Of a stretch of DNA of 16,863 nucleotides, positions 7,741-15,584 are shown one piece after another. Both the position numbers and the translations under genes were made by a program. How positions within the stretch are numbered: the stretch's first letter is position 1; the number at the start of each line of letters is the position of its first letter. Location: assembly GCA_958430865.1 (NCBI GenBank), contig CAUDNR010004205.1:10815-27677 (forward strand), given 5' to 3'. This stretch comes from Entrophospora sp. SA101 (taxonomy: Eukaryota; Glomeromycota; Glomeromycetes; Entrophosporales; Entrophosporaceae). A model generated the notes under the pieces. That model searched no databases and was not told where the DNA came from. It saw only the letters and a program-made list of their open reading frames with translations.

Positions 7741-8905
7741 ATTATAATAAAAGATAGGTGATCATTATCATCATTATTTATAATTCTTATCCTTTTTAAT
7801 GAATGACCACTCAAATATTGGAATTATTTGTTGTGTATATATCAATTGTAAACTATAAGAGAACTCGATAAATTATTAAACAACAAGGTGCAACTAAATT
7901 GATTTAATAGTTAAATTATAGTTTATTATCATCATAGCTATCTTGAACTTGCTTTGGTGTTATTAACTCTATTATTATTATTTGAAAGATAGTATGACAG
8001 TTGATTTATAACGAGTAGCAGACATAAGGTTTCCGGATAATATGATGATTTATTTCATTCATTCATTATTTTTAAAAGAAATTTTATTGAACCATAAAAA
8101 TGGAAATATATTTATTAAATTAATAAAAGAAAGTTAGTTATTAGAAGCAAATTTAATTAGTAGCAGATATCGCTATCGGAACAAATTTTTTTGAATCTCG
8201 ATGTAATGAATGACTCTGTGACCATTGGAAACTTACTCATTTTTATGAGGTAATTTTAAGATGAAAGAAAAACCACGTCTTTAAATAAGTATTCTTTTTT
8301 TCATTTAGTTAGCCGATCAAATAAGAAGATCATATTAATATTTGCCGTTTTGAAAAAAGCCATATCGAGGGTTATAAAGAAATAATAATAAATGTTTTTT
8401 GATTGTAGTCTATCTTTCTTTTGAAATACATTCATTCTCAAATCATTGATTGTAGGAAAAATGCGACAACGAGTATTATTATGATTATGTACATGCAGTA
8501 TTATATGCTTCTGCTTAGTTATCTTGCATCATCTATTAGATGAAAGAGATGAATGAATTAAAGGGCGTTGATTTCCTTTTATTGTAAAACTCATTTACAA
8601 AAACATGCAAAACGTTGTTCTGGTTACAAGTTTATTTCTTGTATTGTCAAAATAATAATTATAATATCAATGACAAACTCTAGATCCTCTCATCTTTTTT
8701 TATATACCGTATAGTAAAGCTACTGCTGTTGTGGACACCCTGAAACATAACTATCGACAGGAACTATTCTATCACGTCTGTTAATAATAAACAATTCATT
8801 TATCAATAATCAATGAATGACACTATTATTGTTTATTAATCCAGACATTTATTATCTTGCAATTACTCTCTAGCGACACTATAAGAATAATGATAACATC
8901 CTCCT
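7741..8905. other. A+T-rich stretch, no confident gene
   Basis: Only short coding-like pieces were seen, all on the minus strand: MSKFPMVTESFITSRFKKIC (about 8238-8160) and LDMAFFKTANINMIFLF (about 8375-8320), plus GDFYGSCANEGGCYHYSYS (about 8935-8870), which may belong to the relic to its right. None has a start, splice sites or domain that can be defended. The rest is low-complexity TTATTATTA-type sequence. Confidence 0.4.
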
Positions 8906-9275
8906 TCATTTGCGCATGACCCATAGAAATCGCCTAATGAGGTTCAGGCATCCTTTTTTTATTATTTTTTTTAAAAAAAGTAGCAATGATGATATTTCAT
9001 TTGGATGATCAAATGGTTCAAGCATATCTTTCAACATATTTTCATTTAATGTAATATTGTCATTGTAATGTTTGTATAATTATCGGTAGAAAAATCATAT
9101 TGGTGTTATATTCAATTTGTTCTTTGGTCATGTTATAATTTATTAAAGACTAAAATCATTATCATTATATTGAATTAATAGAAATTGTATAAACAATTTT
9201 CTTGGGCACATGCTTCAAACATACTTTGGTAATAATAATAAATCAAACTATTATGGAATAATTTATAAAGTATAA
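8906..9275 (-). pseudogene. Decayed unrecognised gene, at least three frame pieces
   Basis: Along the minus strand: an open piece from about 9270 to the TAA at 9175-9177 containing YYYQSMFEACAQENCLYNFY; a piece starting at ATG 9131 (MTKEQIEYNTNMIFLP) to 9060; and a 57-codon open piece from about 9076 to the TGA at 8906-8908 containing LNENMLKDMLEPFDHPNEIS. These are consecutive, non-repetitive and rich in Glu, Asp, Met and Cys codons, unlike the spacer around them. An indel or short intron between each piece would connect them. No family is recognised. Confidence 0.5.
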
Positions 9276-9423
9276 ATTGAAAGCATGTTTTTGAAGCGCG
9301 TTTCGAGCGGATATTAAAAATACTAAATCAAATTTGTGCTTAAACTCAATTCAATCATGCTTGACCGAAGCGAATTAACATCCCTAGTTGTGGTGTAATG
9401 TTTAAATATATGCATTTCACGCT

Positions 9424-9557
9424 CTCTATAACGGACCATTTTGGCTTACTATTATGAAAAAAATTGTCTGTTGTAGACAATAATGATTTATTATTATTAT
9501 ATATGGGATATATAATAATAAATATAACTGGGCTTAAATTATCAGTCCGTTATAGAG
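9424..9557. mobile_element. 134-bp inverted-repeat element (MITE-like)
   Basis: Thirteen-base perfect arms CTCTATAACGGAC (9424-9436) and GTCCGTTATAGAG (9545-9557) enclose about 108 bp. Inside are two nested palindromes: TTGTCT/AGACAA around 9464-9480, and TTATTATTATATAT/ATATATAATAATAA around 9490-9525 with TGGGAT-like spacer. The whole could fold into a long hairpin. No target duplication is evident, so assignment to a transposon class is not possible. Confidence 0.6.
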
Positions 9558-9955
9558 CAAGATATTATTATTTATTAAAAAAAAAAAGCGACTGACATTT
9601 ATTTAATTGACCATGAAATTCCAATTGGATTTATTCCTTGGACTTGTTAATTTACTTTTTGGGATATTCTTTGGTTAGACCGGTTTTATTGCTTTTTTTA
9701 TTATTATTTATTTTAAACGGTAATATAGTTCTAATTTAATCAAAATTTTTAATGTTGGCGAAGTATGGGATTTGGGGTCCCAATATTATATGTATTACAA
9801 ATAGAGATCAAAGATGTTGAATTTTTTTATCATAAAAGTGTTTATTTCAATTTTATTTGTTAAAAATATTATCATCTTTATTATCATAACTCAATTCAAA
9901 AAAGAATATATACAGTTTTATATAAATCAAAATTCATTAATTGTCTCTATGAATG
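9558..9955. other. A+T-rich spacer, no gene seen
   Basis: Contains poly-A (9577-9588), poly-T runs, and a short G-rich patch GGGATTTGGGGTCCC (9768-9782). No convincing frame on either strand. Confidence 0.45.
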
Positions 9956-9989
9956 TCCATTCTTTCTGATACAAATTCTTCGAAATATT

Positions 9990-10175
9990 CGTTTTATTTG
10001 AATTAATAATTGTTTAATCAGTTATTCGAATCATTTATTTTGTTCGAATCATTTATTTTGTTCTAATTACTTGATTTATTCGTTTTATTTTTTATTCGTT
10101 TATCTGTTTTATTCATTTATTCGTTTTATATGTTTATTCGTTTATTTGTTTCATTTGTTCGTTTGTTTTATTCGG
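9990..10175. repeat. Degenerate TTATTCGTTT repeats
   Basis: Variants of TTATTCGTTTTA and TTCGAATCATTTATTTTG recur many times with small changes (TTCGTTTATCTG, TTCATTTATTCG, TGTTCGTTTG). The array ends exactly where the minus-strand frame 10168-10455 terminates, so the stop codon of that frame lies in repeat sequence. Confidence 0.8.
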
Positions 10176-10455
10176 ATAGAAACCCTAAGTCTGGACCGTG
10201 ATATCGGACCAGTCCTTTGATTAGACTGACAGTCTTTGGATCGTTTATAGAATTGTCGTCTTTGTCACCATCATTATCAAACAACGATAATCGAGCAGCA
10301 CTAAAAAAACTTGAGGACGAATTCGTTGAATCAAAATGGGTTTTCCAAAAAAAATAAAAGATACAAAGTGATGAACTGGAACTTAGCAAGAGATAAGCGG
10401 GAAAGATATTTTTGTGTTTTGGTACACATGCACGCATACAAAGTATCTTAATCAA
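10168..10455 (-). CDS. Hypothetical Ser-rich frame or exon, possibly truncated by repeats
   Basis: A minus-strand frame open for 95 codons. The first ATG gives a chain starting MRACVPKHKNIFPAYLLL, with a hydrophobic/Ser-rich part (LLLSSSSSLCIFYFFW) and then a more convincing part containing STNSSSSFFSAARLSLFDN, an acidic patch DGDKDD and ending LVRYHGPDLGFLSE. The last 60 residues look like a real exon with balanced codons; the first 35 could be intron read-through. The TAA falls in the TTATTCG repeat array, suggesting that repeat expansion cut the gene. No family recognised. Confidence 0.4.
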   Translation of the reverse strand: MIKILCMRACVPKHKNIFPAYLLLSSSSSLCIFYFFWKTHFDSTNSSSSFFSAARLSLFDNDGDKDDNSINDPKTVSLIKGLVRYHGPDLGFLSE

Positions 10456-10519
10456 TTACTTTTAGATCAATTATATATTTACATAATGTTATAGTGTATT
10501 TGTAATGATATATAGTAAC

Positions 10520-10945
10520 ATTGTTATAATAAATAACAAATGATGAAATATTTATTAGTTAACAAAATTTATGTGACTGATTTTTCTTTATTTCCTTTAA
10601 TCGTGTTAATAATAAAAAGAATAATAAAGAAAAGTACAACTAGCATTAAGATGATACAAGACAAGACAAATGTTATTATGCTGTAACGTTAGTTATACAC
10701 ATAACAACGAGTGATGAAAATACATTTCCTAATTAATTAATAAAGTTTATGTGATGGGATTTTTCATTGTTCCTTTGAGCGCGTTAACTAACGTCGAGGA
10801 ACAAGGAACCTGACCAGCAACGTGACAAAACAAGAGAAGACAAAATGTTTTTCTATTTGTTTTATTGCAACGTTTGTTGTATGCATGTTACAGTAACAAG
10901 TGATGAAAATATTTTCCTTAATTAATAAAGTTTATACAGTTCCCG
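10520..10945. repeat. Three imperfect direct copies of a 170-190 bp repeat
   Basis: Anchor sequence AACAA(A/G)TGATGAAA...TTAGTTAA/TTAATTAATAAA(A/G)TTTATG occurs at about 10536, 10706 and 10896 (offsets 171 and 189). Each copy continues through a TTTTTC(A/T)TT and a GCGTTAA/CGTGTTAA segment and, in the first two, an ACAAGACAAGACAAA-type segment before the next copy begins. The third is cut at about 10937, where a base-richer stretch starts. No coding content. Confidence 0.75.
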
Positions 10946-10971
10946 CCGCTCCAAAATGCCTCACTGACTGT

Positions 10972-11142
10972 TCACATGAGAACAGATTTGCCGAAGGTCA
11001 AGCATGAGTAGAGCAAGCTCCTTGGAAAACTTGAAATATGATTTTTTTCAAATAAAATATTCAAAAGTGCTTTGATTGAGTATAAGAGATCGGAAGTAAC
11101 CAATCGTGATGGATTGAAAACTTTAATGTAAAATGTTATTTG
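10972..11142 (-). other. 56-codon minus-strand open frame, coding-like
   Basis: The frame runs from after a TAG (11143-11145) to a TGA (10972-10974) and contains KVFNPSRLVTSDLLYSIKAL and SFPRSLLYSCLTFGKS. Base composition between 10936 and 11030 is richer in G+C than the surroundings, and other frames there are coding-like too, so it may be a fragment of a gene or transposable element. There is no ATG near the left end and no identified splice site. It lies downstream of, and on the same strand as, the secreted-peptide gene at 11353-12057. Confidence 0.3.
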
Positions 11143-11352
11143 CTATATATAAAGTAGGCTTGGTGATACTTGCCTATTGCAATATCTTGTTTATTCTAAA
11201 ACAATATAAATAATATAAATATAATATGAAAAATAAAAATCAAAAATACATGTAATTTTTTTTGGAATTGAGTGATAAAACTATCAAAATAATAAATAAA
11301 AGATAATTTGTAATACAAAGGTGGAATATGATTTATATTGCCAAAATGTTTA

Positions 11353-12057
11353 TCAGAGAATGCCATAAAAACCGGGTTTTACACTATTTTTCATCTGATG
11401 TGGAGTTGTTTCTTATGAAAATCAACAGTTAATATTTTTTCAAAAACAATAATATTGATTGTAATAATAATGATAAAAAATACTTACAATGACCCTATTT
11501 ATAAAATGAAAAACAAAAGTTAATATTATTCAAAAATAATAAACTATTAATAGTAATAAAAATACTTACATCCTATTAATTATTTAAAATAAAAATGTAA
11601 ATTACAATTAATATTTTTTCAAATAATATTGACTGTAATAATATTAACGATTAAAATACTTACTCACTGTTTATTATTTAAAGCAAAATGAAAATTAGCG
11701 GTTAATATTTTTTTCAAAAGCAATGATATTGATCATAATAATAATAATAATGATTAAAAAAATACTTACTCCCTGTTTATTATTTAAAATAAAATGAAAA
11801 TCAAACAGTTAATATTTTTTTCAAAAGCAACGATATTGGTCATAATAACTACAATGATGAAAATACTTACCACCTATTCATTATTTAAAGAAAAATGAAA
11901 ATCAACAATTAATATTTTTTCAATAATATTAACTACAATAGTAATAATAAATAAAATACTTACGTTCCTCCAGATTATGGTCAATTTGATCAATTGGTCT
12001 TGCTAAAGCAACAACAGCAAAGATAATAAAGAAGAGAAGAGAAATATTGAATTTCAT
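11353..12057 (-). CDS. Small secreted peptide, two exons around a tandem-unit intron
   Basis: Exon 1 is 11964-12057 and exon 2 is 11353-11411. Exon 1 begins CAAAATGAAA and codes a classic signal peptide, MKFNISLLFFIIFAVVALA, with AxA cleavage before Arg20, then RPIDQIDHNLEE. It ends one base into a codon at a consensus donor GTAAGTATTTT. Joining directly to exon 2 after the AG at 11412-11413 continues in phase with QTTPHQMKNSVKPGFYGIL and a TGA, 50 residues in all; the mature part would be about 31 residues, polar and without Cys. The 552-bp intron between is a tandem array (separate entry). Including all spacers between the units would shift frame and stop at a TAG in exon 2. The peptide is a candidate secreted effector or signalling peptide. 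The leader exon is well supported; exon 2 is chosen on acceptor and phase only. Confidence 0.65.
11412..11963 (-). repeat. Six tandem intron-like units separated by 3-7 nt spacers
   Basis: Six homologous units, in minus-strand order: 11874-11963 (90 bp), 11773-11870 (98), 11667-11769 (103), 11573-11663 (91), 11495-11569 (75) and 11412-11487 (76). Each begins GTAAGTATTTT, carries AATATTAA(C/T) (similar to a TACTAAC-type branch site), then a TTTTCATTTT tract, and ends AG. The spacers between AG and the next GT are GTG (11871-11873), GGA (11770-11772), TGA (11664-11666), GAT (11570-11572) and GGTCATT (11488-11494). Unit lengths are normal for fungal introns, so each could be spliced alone, spliced stepwise, or all removed as one 552-bp intron. 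Confidence 0.85.
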
Positions 12058-12879
12058 TTTGATTGTTCAATCGATTTCTTTTTCAAATTAAAAGTGAATT
12101 TTGGTTTTTTTTCAAATTGTTTGGAATTAAATTTTTTAGTTATTCTTCACGATCACTAATTTCAATCTTTTAAATCGAATATGATGTATCAGCCGATTTG
12201 CTATAATGACAGGGAGAAAAAATCGTCATTTTATTTTCCCAATATCGGTAATAAGAATATTAATATTGCTATTTGATGATCATATTTTTTTTTATCATAC
12301 TAAACAGGCAAACAGATACACTATTTATTTCTAAGGTGAATTACTAAAAATGGATCAAATAAAATCATTGAAATTCCTATTTACGACCTGGATTTATAAA
12401 TATATTTTTTAAAACAGATCAAATGTTATTGTTTATTTCTAAAAAAAGTGATCGAGGGAAATCCTTGGAGTCATTATTTTGAATTACATAATCAAATTTC
12501 CTTTATTTTTAGTAAATAAAATGATACAAAAGATCTGAAACAAGGAACTTTGCATATTCTACAGAATCTAGGCCACAATCCGATATGGTTTTTTGTATAT
12601 TTATTATTATTATTATTATTATGTACATTTTACGTAAATTGATAACACAGGTTGTCCGAAATCTTTGCTGTGCAACATTTTTCAAATAAAGAAATTTTAA
12701 AGTACGTGTATATAAATATGATTGATAATATTATTTCAAATAAATTTTTTAAGTTTTAAATTGACTACTATTTGTGCAATTTATGAAAAATCAATTTAAC
12801 TAAACTTTTGTGATTAAATTTTATACTATTGAATGAAAAAAATCATAATAAATTTATAATAATATAATCTTTGCCTCAG
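12058..12879. other. Upstream region of the secreted-peptide gene; otherwise no confident gene
   Basis: This is the 5' flank of the minus-strand gene starting at 12057 and the left flank of the + strand exon at 12880. It holds a (TTA)n microsatellite at about 12598-12622 and many A/T runs. A 20-codon minus frame near 12590-12530 (ISDCGLDSVEYAKFLVSDLL) looks coding-like but is too short to use. No TATA element is distinctive against this background. Confidence 0.45.
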
Positions 12880-13198
12880 TGAAGAAAACTAAACTTTCAA
12901 TTCAAAATTTACATATAAATGCTTTAAATATCTACCCGATTGGCATGATGTCAAAAATTAAAAATATAAATGAAATGGTTGTATTGAGATAAAAGTCAAA
13001 GAGTGGATAAAAGGTGCCGAGGATAAAGAATACCAAATTAATTGTAAATATTTAAACATTGATCAAAGATTGTCTAATAAAACAAATAATTTAAATGAAA
13101 ATTCACATTTACTTGTGGCAAATTGGATATTTATCTTGTTACTCAATTTATTATTGGAATCCTGCGTGTTAATCATTTACCAGCCCTATAGAAAATAA
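12880..13198 (+). pseudogene. Unrecognised exon(s) with one frame slip
   Basis: A pyrimidine-rich acceptor TTTGCCTCAG ends at 12879. After it one frame reads KKTKLSIQNLHINALNIYPI and GMMSKIKNINE before a TAA at about 12989-12991. An overlapping frame, open from 12974 to the TAA at 13196-13198, reads GCIEIKVKEWIKGAEDKEYQ, INCKYLNIDQRLSNKTN and ends IIYQPYRK. A single-base change near 12974 joins them into one chain of about 105 residues. Composition is protein-like throughout, with Glu, Lys, Ile and Asn in non-repetitive order. The second frame has no Met, so it must be entered from upstream. I do not recognise the family. It lies on the strand opposite to its two neighbouring intron arrays. 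Confidence 0.5.
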
Positions 13199-13760
13199 AC
13201 ATACGGAATGTATAAGAATTTCCCTATATTTGATACGGAATAAATTTTTAGATACTAATACAGAATGGGCGTATTTAATCTACGTTTTGAAAGTTATCAA
13301 TGTAATGCAATTTATGGATGTATACGGAAAATGTACGGAATTAAGAAAATTATAATAACAATACTGAAAAGGTACGTTTTGATTCCGCATATAAGGTACG
13401 GAATTTGTAACATACTTTTTGATTCCGTGTATAGAAAAGGTACGTTTTTGATTCCGCGTACATCCGGAAAATATAAAAAAATTTTACACGTGTCAATTGT
13501 AAGTTTAATAATAAAAAAGTGTAAAACTTACGTCGGCACTGTAAGATTTACACAATATTACGTCGGCATCGTAAGATTTATGCAAGTTTACGCTAAATTA
13601 ATTTCCTGATGTATAAGATATGGAATAGGTACGGAATTTGTAACATACTGAATATGAAAAGATACGTTTTAATTCTGCATATAAGGTACGAAATTTGTAA
13701 CATATTAGTACTAATACTGAAAAGGTTCTAGTACTATATAGTATGTTTTAGATTCCACGT
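13190..13760. repeat. Repeat field rich in TACGGAA and GATTCCG motifs
   Basis: Variants of AAGGTACGTTTTGATTCCGCATATAAGGTACGGAATTTGTAACATA recur at about 13369-13415, 13405-13456, and 13658-13704 with drift. TACGGAA or its complement appears at least eight times between 13201 and 13640. The 114-codon + frame across 13265-13609 consists of these repeats and is not treated as a gene. Confidence 0.75.
13528..13580. repeat. Two tandem 30-bp repeats TTACGTCGGCA...
   Basis: TTACGTCGGCACTGTAAGAT (13528 on) is repeated 30 bp later as TTACGTCGGCATCGTAAGAT (13558 on), both followed by TTA and a similar spacer. Each has a small dyad in which TTAC faces GTAA around the CGTCGGCA(C/T)(T/C) core. It sits inside the TACGGAA repeat field. 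Confidence 0.8.
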
Positions 13761-13823
13761 ATAATGTAAGTAATGTGTAAATTACTTATTATTATAAATA
13801 AAATGTATAAATTGTTCTTTAAC

Positions 13824-14527
13824 ACTTATTTTGATCAAACCCGCCTATATTATTGAATAATTGATAAAACATTCGTTTTGCAAACTTCATAGATCTTGAA
13901 TAACACTTACTTCGCCTAAATAATTATTGAATAATTGATAAATATTTGTTTTGCAAGTTTCATAGATCTTGACTAATACTTACTTCTCCTATATAATATT
14001 AAATAATAAAACGTTGATTAAATATATTTATAAACAGCTTTGTAGATCTCAACTTTAATACTTACTTCAATCAAACCCACCTATATAATTATTGAATAAT
14101 TGGTAACATTCGTTTTGCAAGTTTCATAGATCTTGACTAACACTTGCTTTGATCAAACCCGCCTATATAATAAAATGTTCATTAAATATATTTTACAAAC
14201 AGCTTTGTAAATCTCAACTTTAATACTTACTTCGATCAAACCCGCCCATATAATTATTGAATAATTGATAAACATTCGTTTTGCAAACTTCATAGTAATA
14301 GATCTTGACTAACACTTCGCCTATATAATTATTAAATAGTTGATAAACATTCGTTTTGCAAACTTCATAGATCTTGACTAACACTTACTTCGCCTATATA
14401 ATTATTAAATAGTTGATAAACATTAAGATAGATCTTGACTAACACTTACTTCGTCTATATAATTATTAAATAGTTGATAAACATTCGTTTTGCAAACTTC
14501 ATAGATCTTGACTAACACTTGCTTCGC
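13824..14527 (-). repeat. Ten-unit array of intron-like repeats with 5- or 15-nt micro-exon-like blocks
   Basis: Read on the minus strand, each unit is (TATATAG) block (GTAAGT). Blocks, in order: GCGAA 14523-14527; ACGAA 14450-14454; GCGAA 14389-14393; GCGAA 14316-14320; GCGGGTTTGATCGAA 14231-14245; GCGGGTTTGATCAAA 14148-14162; GTGGGTTTGATTGAA 14066-14080; GAGAA 13984-13988; GCGAA 13911-13915; GCGGGTTTGATCAAA 13830-13844. Intervening introns would be 56-77 bp. Donors are GTAAGT in most, GCAAGT in the first and sixth, shortened to GTGTTA in the fourth and mutated to ATAAGT in the last; the acceptor of the fifth block is GG instead of AG. Two intron sequence types alternate, one with GTCAAGATCTATGAAG, the other with AAAGTTGAGATTTACAAAG. 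No leader exon with a start codon was found upstream, so the host gene is unknown or lost. Confidence 0.75.
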
Positions 14528-14750
14528 CTATATAATTATTGAATAATTGATAATAATAAAACGTTAAATATATTTTGCAAGCTTTATCAATTATTCAATA
14601 GTTTGTGTAGGAGTAATTCATTATAAAATCATATTTGCAGAATTTGCAGATCTCGTTGTACAAAAGTACTTTGGATTTTTTTTTTTTAAAAAAACCCATT
14701 AATAACAACTTTTCTTTTAAAAACATTTATCAATAACAATTTTTTTCTTT
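14528..14750. other. Right flank of the intron-like array
   Basis: Contains decayed array sequence (TTTTGCAAGCTTTATCAATTATTCAATAGTTTG, 14573-14605) and then A/T runs including poly-T (14675-14686) followed by poly-A. No leader exon for the array was found on the minus strand. Confidence 0.45.
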
Positions 14751-15235
14751 TATATATTTAATATATAGTATGGTTAGAATTCGATTAGAGTTTTCTAAGA
14801 ATTAGCAAAAGCGGAAACAGCTATTTTAACTTTCCTTGAAATAGACATTTATTATTATTATACACAGACTCGATAAGTCAGCCCGCAGTAATCAATTGTT
14901 TAAAGTACTCAATAGTATAAATTATGCGGCTGACTTATCGAGTCTGTCTGTGTATATATAACATTAATATTTTTTTACTCGAAATTCCTTTTATATACTT
15001 AATATGTATTATGGCTTAGATATTCAATAAGAGCTTTCTAGGAATCAGCAAAATTGGAAAACAGCTATTCTTCGAAATAGACATTTATTATTATTATACA
15101 TAACATTGATAGCATTTTTTTGCTCGAAATTTCTGTAGTATCGTTTAGATAATCTGATTAACTTTCTAGGAATCACCAAAAGCGGAAAACAGCTATTTTA
15201 ACTTTCCTCAAAGTAGACAAAGAAATGTATGGTAG
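14751..15235. repeat. Three direct copies of a roughly 140-bp repeat
   Basis: Copies share AGA(G)TTTTCTA(A/G)GAAT(T/C)A(G/C)CAAAA, GC)GGAAA(A)CAGCTATT, and GAAATAGACATTTATTATTA. Copy 1 is 14751-14862 plus a tail after 14953, interrupted by the 90-bp element; copy 2 is about 14993-15131; copy 3 about 15131-15235 and lacks the ATTATTATTATAC tail. Not coding on either strand as far as I can see. Confidence 0.8.
14863..14952. mobile_element. 90-bp inverted-repeat element with TA target duplication
   Basis: The left end CACAGACTCGATAAGTCAGC (then CCGCA) is matched by the reverse complement of the right end, which reads CACAGACAGACTCGATAAGT then CAGCCGCA, i.e. a 24-25 bp terminal repeat with a four-base CAGA duplication at one end. 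TA lies at 14861-14862 and 14953-14954. The element interrupts one copy of a local repeat; the neighbouring copy at about 15092-15110 has ATTATTATTATACATAACATT, the uninterrupted form. Forty bases between the arms mean the whole unit is nearly a perfect hairpin. It is a very short non-autonomous element. Confidence 0.85.
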
Positions 15236-15390
15236 TGGTATAAATTATAATAGTAAAACATAATTAACATACTTTCTTCTTATTTATTATTCTAATTGTA
15301 AAATGTGTTTCTAATGGAAAGATTTATCTTCAATTGAAAAAATCCACTTGTAGATTTGATGTCTTATTAACATTACACACTGTATTAAGG

Positions 15391-15430
15391 ATGATAACTT
15401 GGAGTTGGTGAATAAATATGTGGCGAAGGT
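15391..15430 (+). pseudogene. Short exon-like copy related to 15585-15638
   Basis: ATGATAAC followed by TTGGAGTTGGTGAATAAATA and TGTGGCGAAGG (reading NLELVNKYVAKV) resembles the segment 194 bp further on, ATGATACA...AAGGAGTTAGCAGATAAATA and TGAGGCGAAGG (reading KELADKYEAKA), which is 14 bases longer. This indicates a duplicated exon or exon fragment, here without an upstream AG acceptor of good quality. Confidence 0.4.
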
Positions 15431-15584
15431 TGTATTTTTATATTTAATTATTTATAATTTACTGCATACTGCTGATCTTATATTCTTAACTTGAACAAAA
15501 ATCAAGCAAAAAAACTTTGTATTTTTTATATTTAACTTTTTTACATAACATTGTTTTTTCTTATATGCTATCTTATATTTTTAG

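Noticed and set aside
8865..8935. GDFYGSCANEGGCYHYSYS on the minus strand as a possible Sel1-like repeat
   Set aside because: Lacks the Sel1 spacing of Ala, Gly and Leu positions; kept only as a coding-like piece.
10020..10070. TTCGAATCA repeats resembling a tRNA T-loop (B box)
   Set aside because: They belong to the TTATTCG repeat array; no cloverleaf can be formed around them.
12530..12590. Minus-strand ISDCGLDSVEYAKFL, resembling the DFG region of a protein kinase
   Set aside because: The Phe of DFG is replaced, the piece is about 20 codons long and no other kinase motif is near.
13265..13609. 114-codon + strand frame
   Set aside because: It is made of TACGGAA and TTACGTCGGCA repeats; the apparent length follows from repeats lacking stops in one frame. 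No start context or splice sites support it.
13824..14527. CRISPR-like regular repeat array
   Set aside because: The intervening parts are themselves homologous rather than unique spacers, the repeats contain eukaryotic splice signals, and the surrounding genes have introns.
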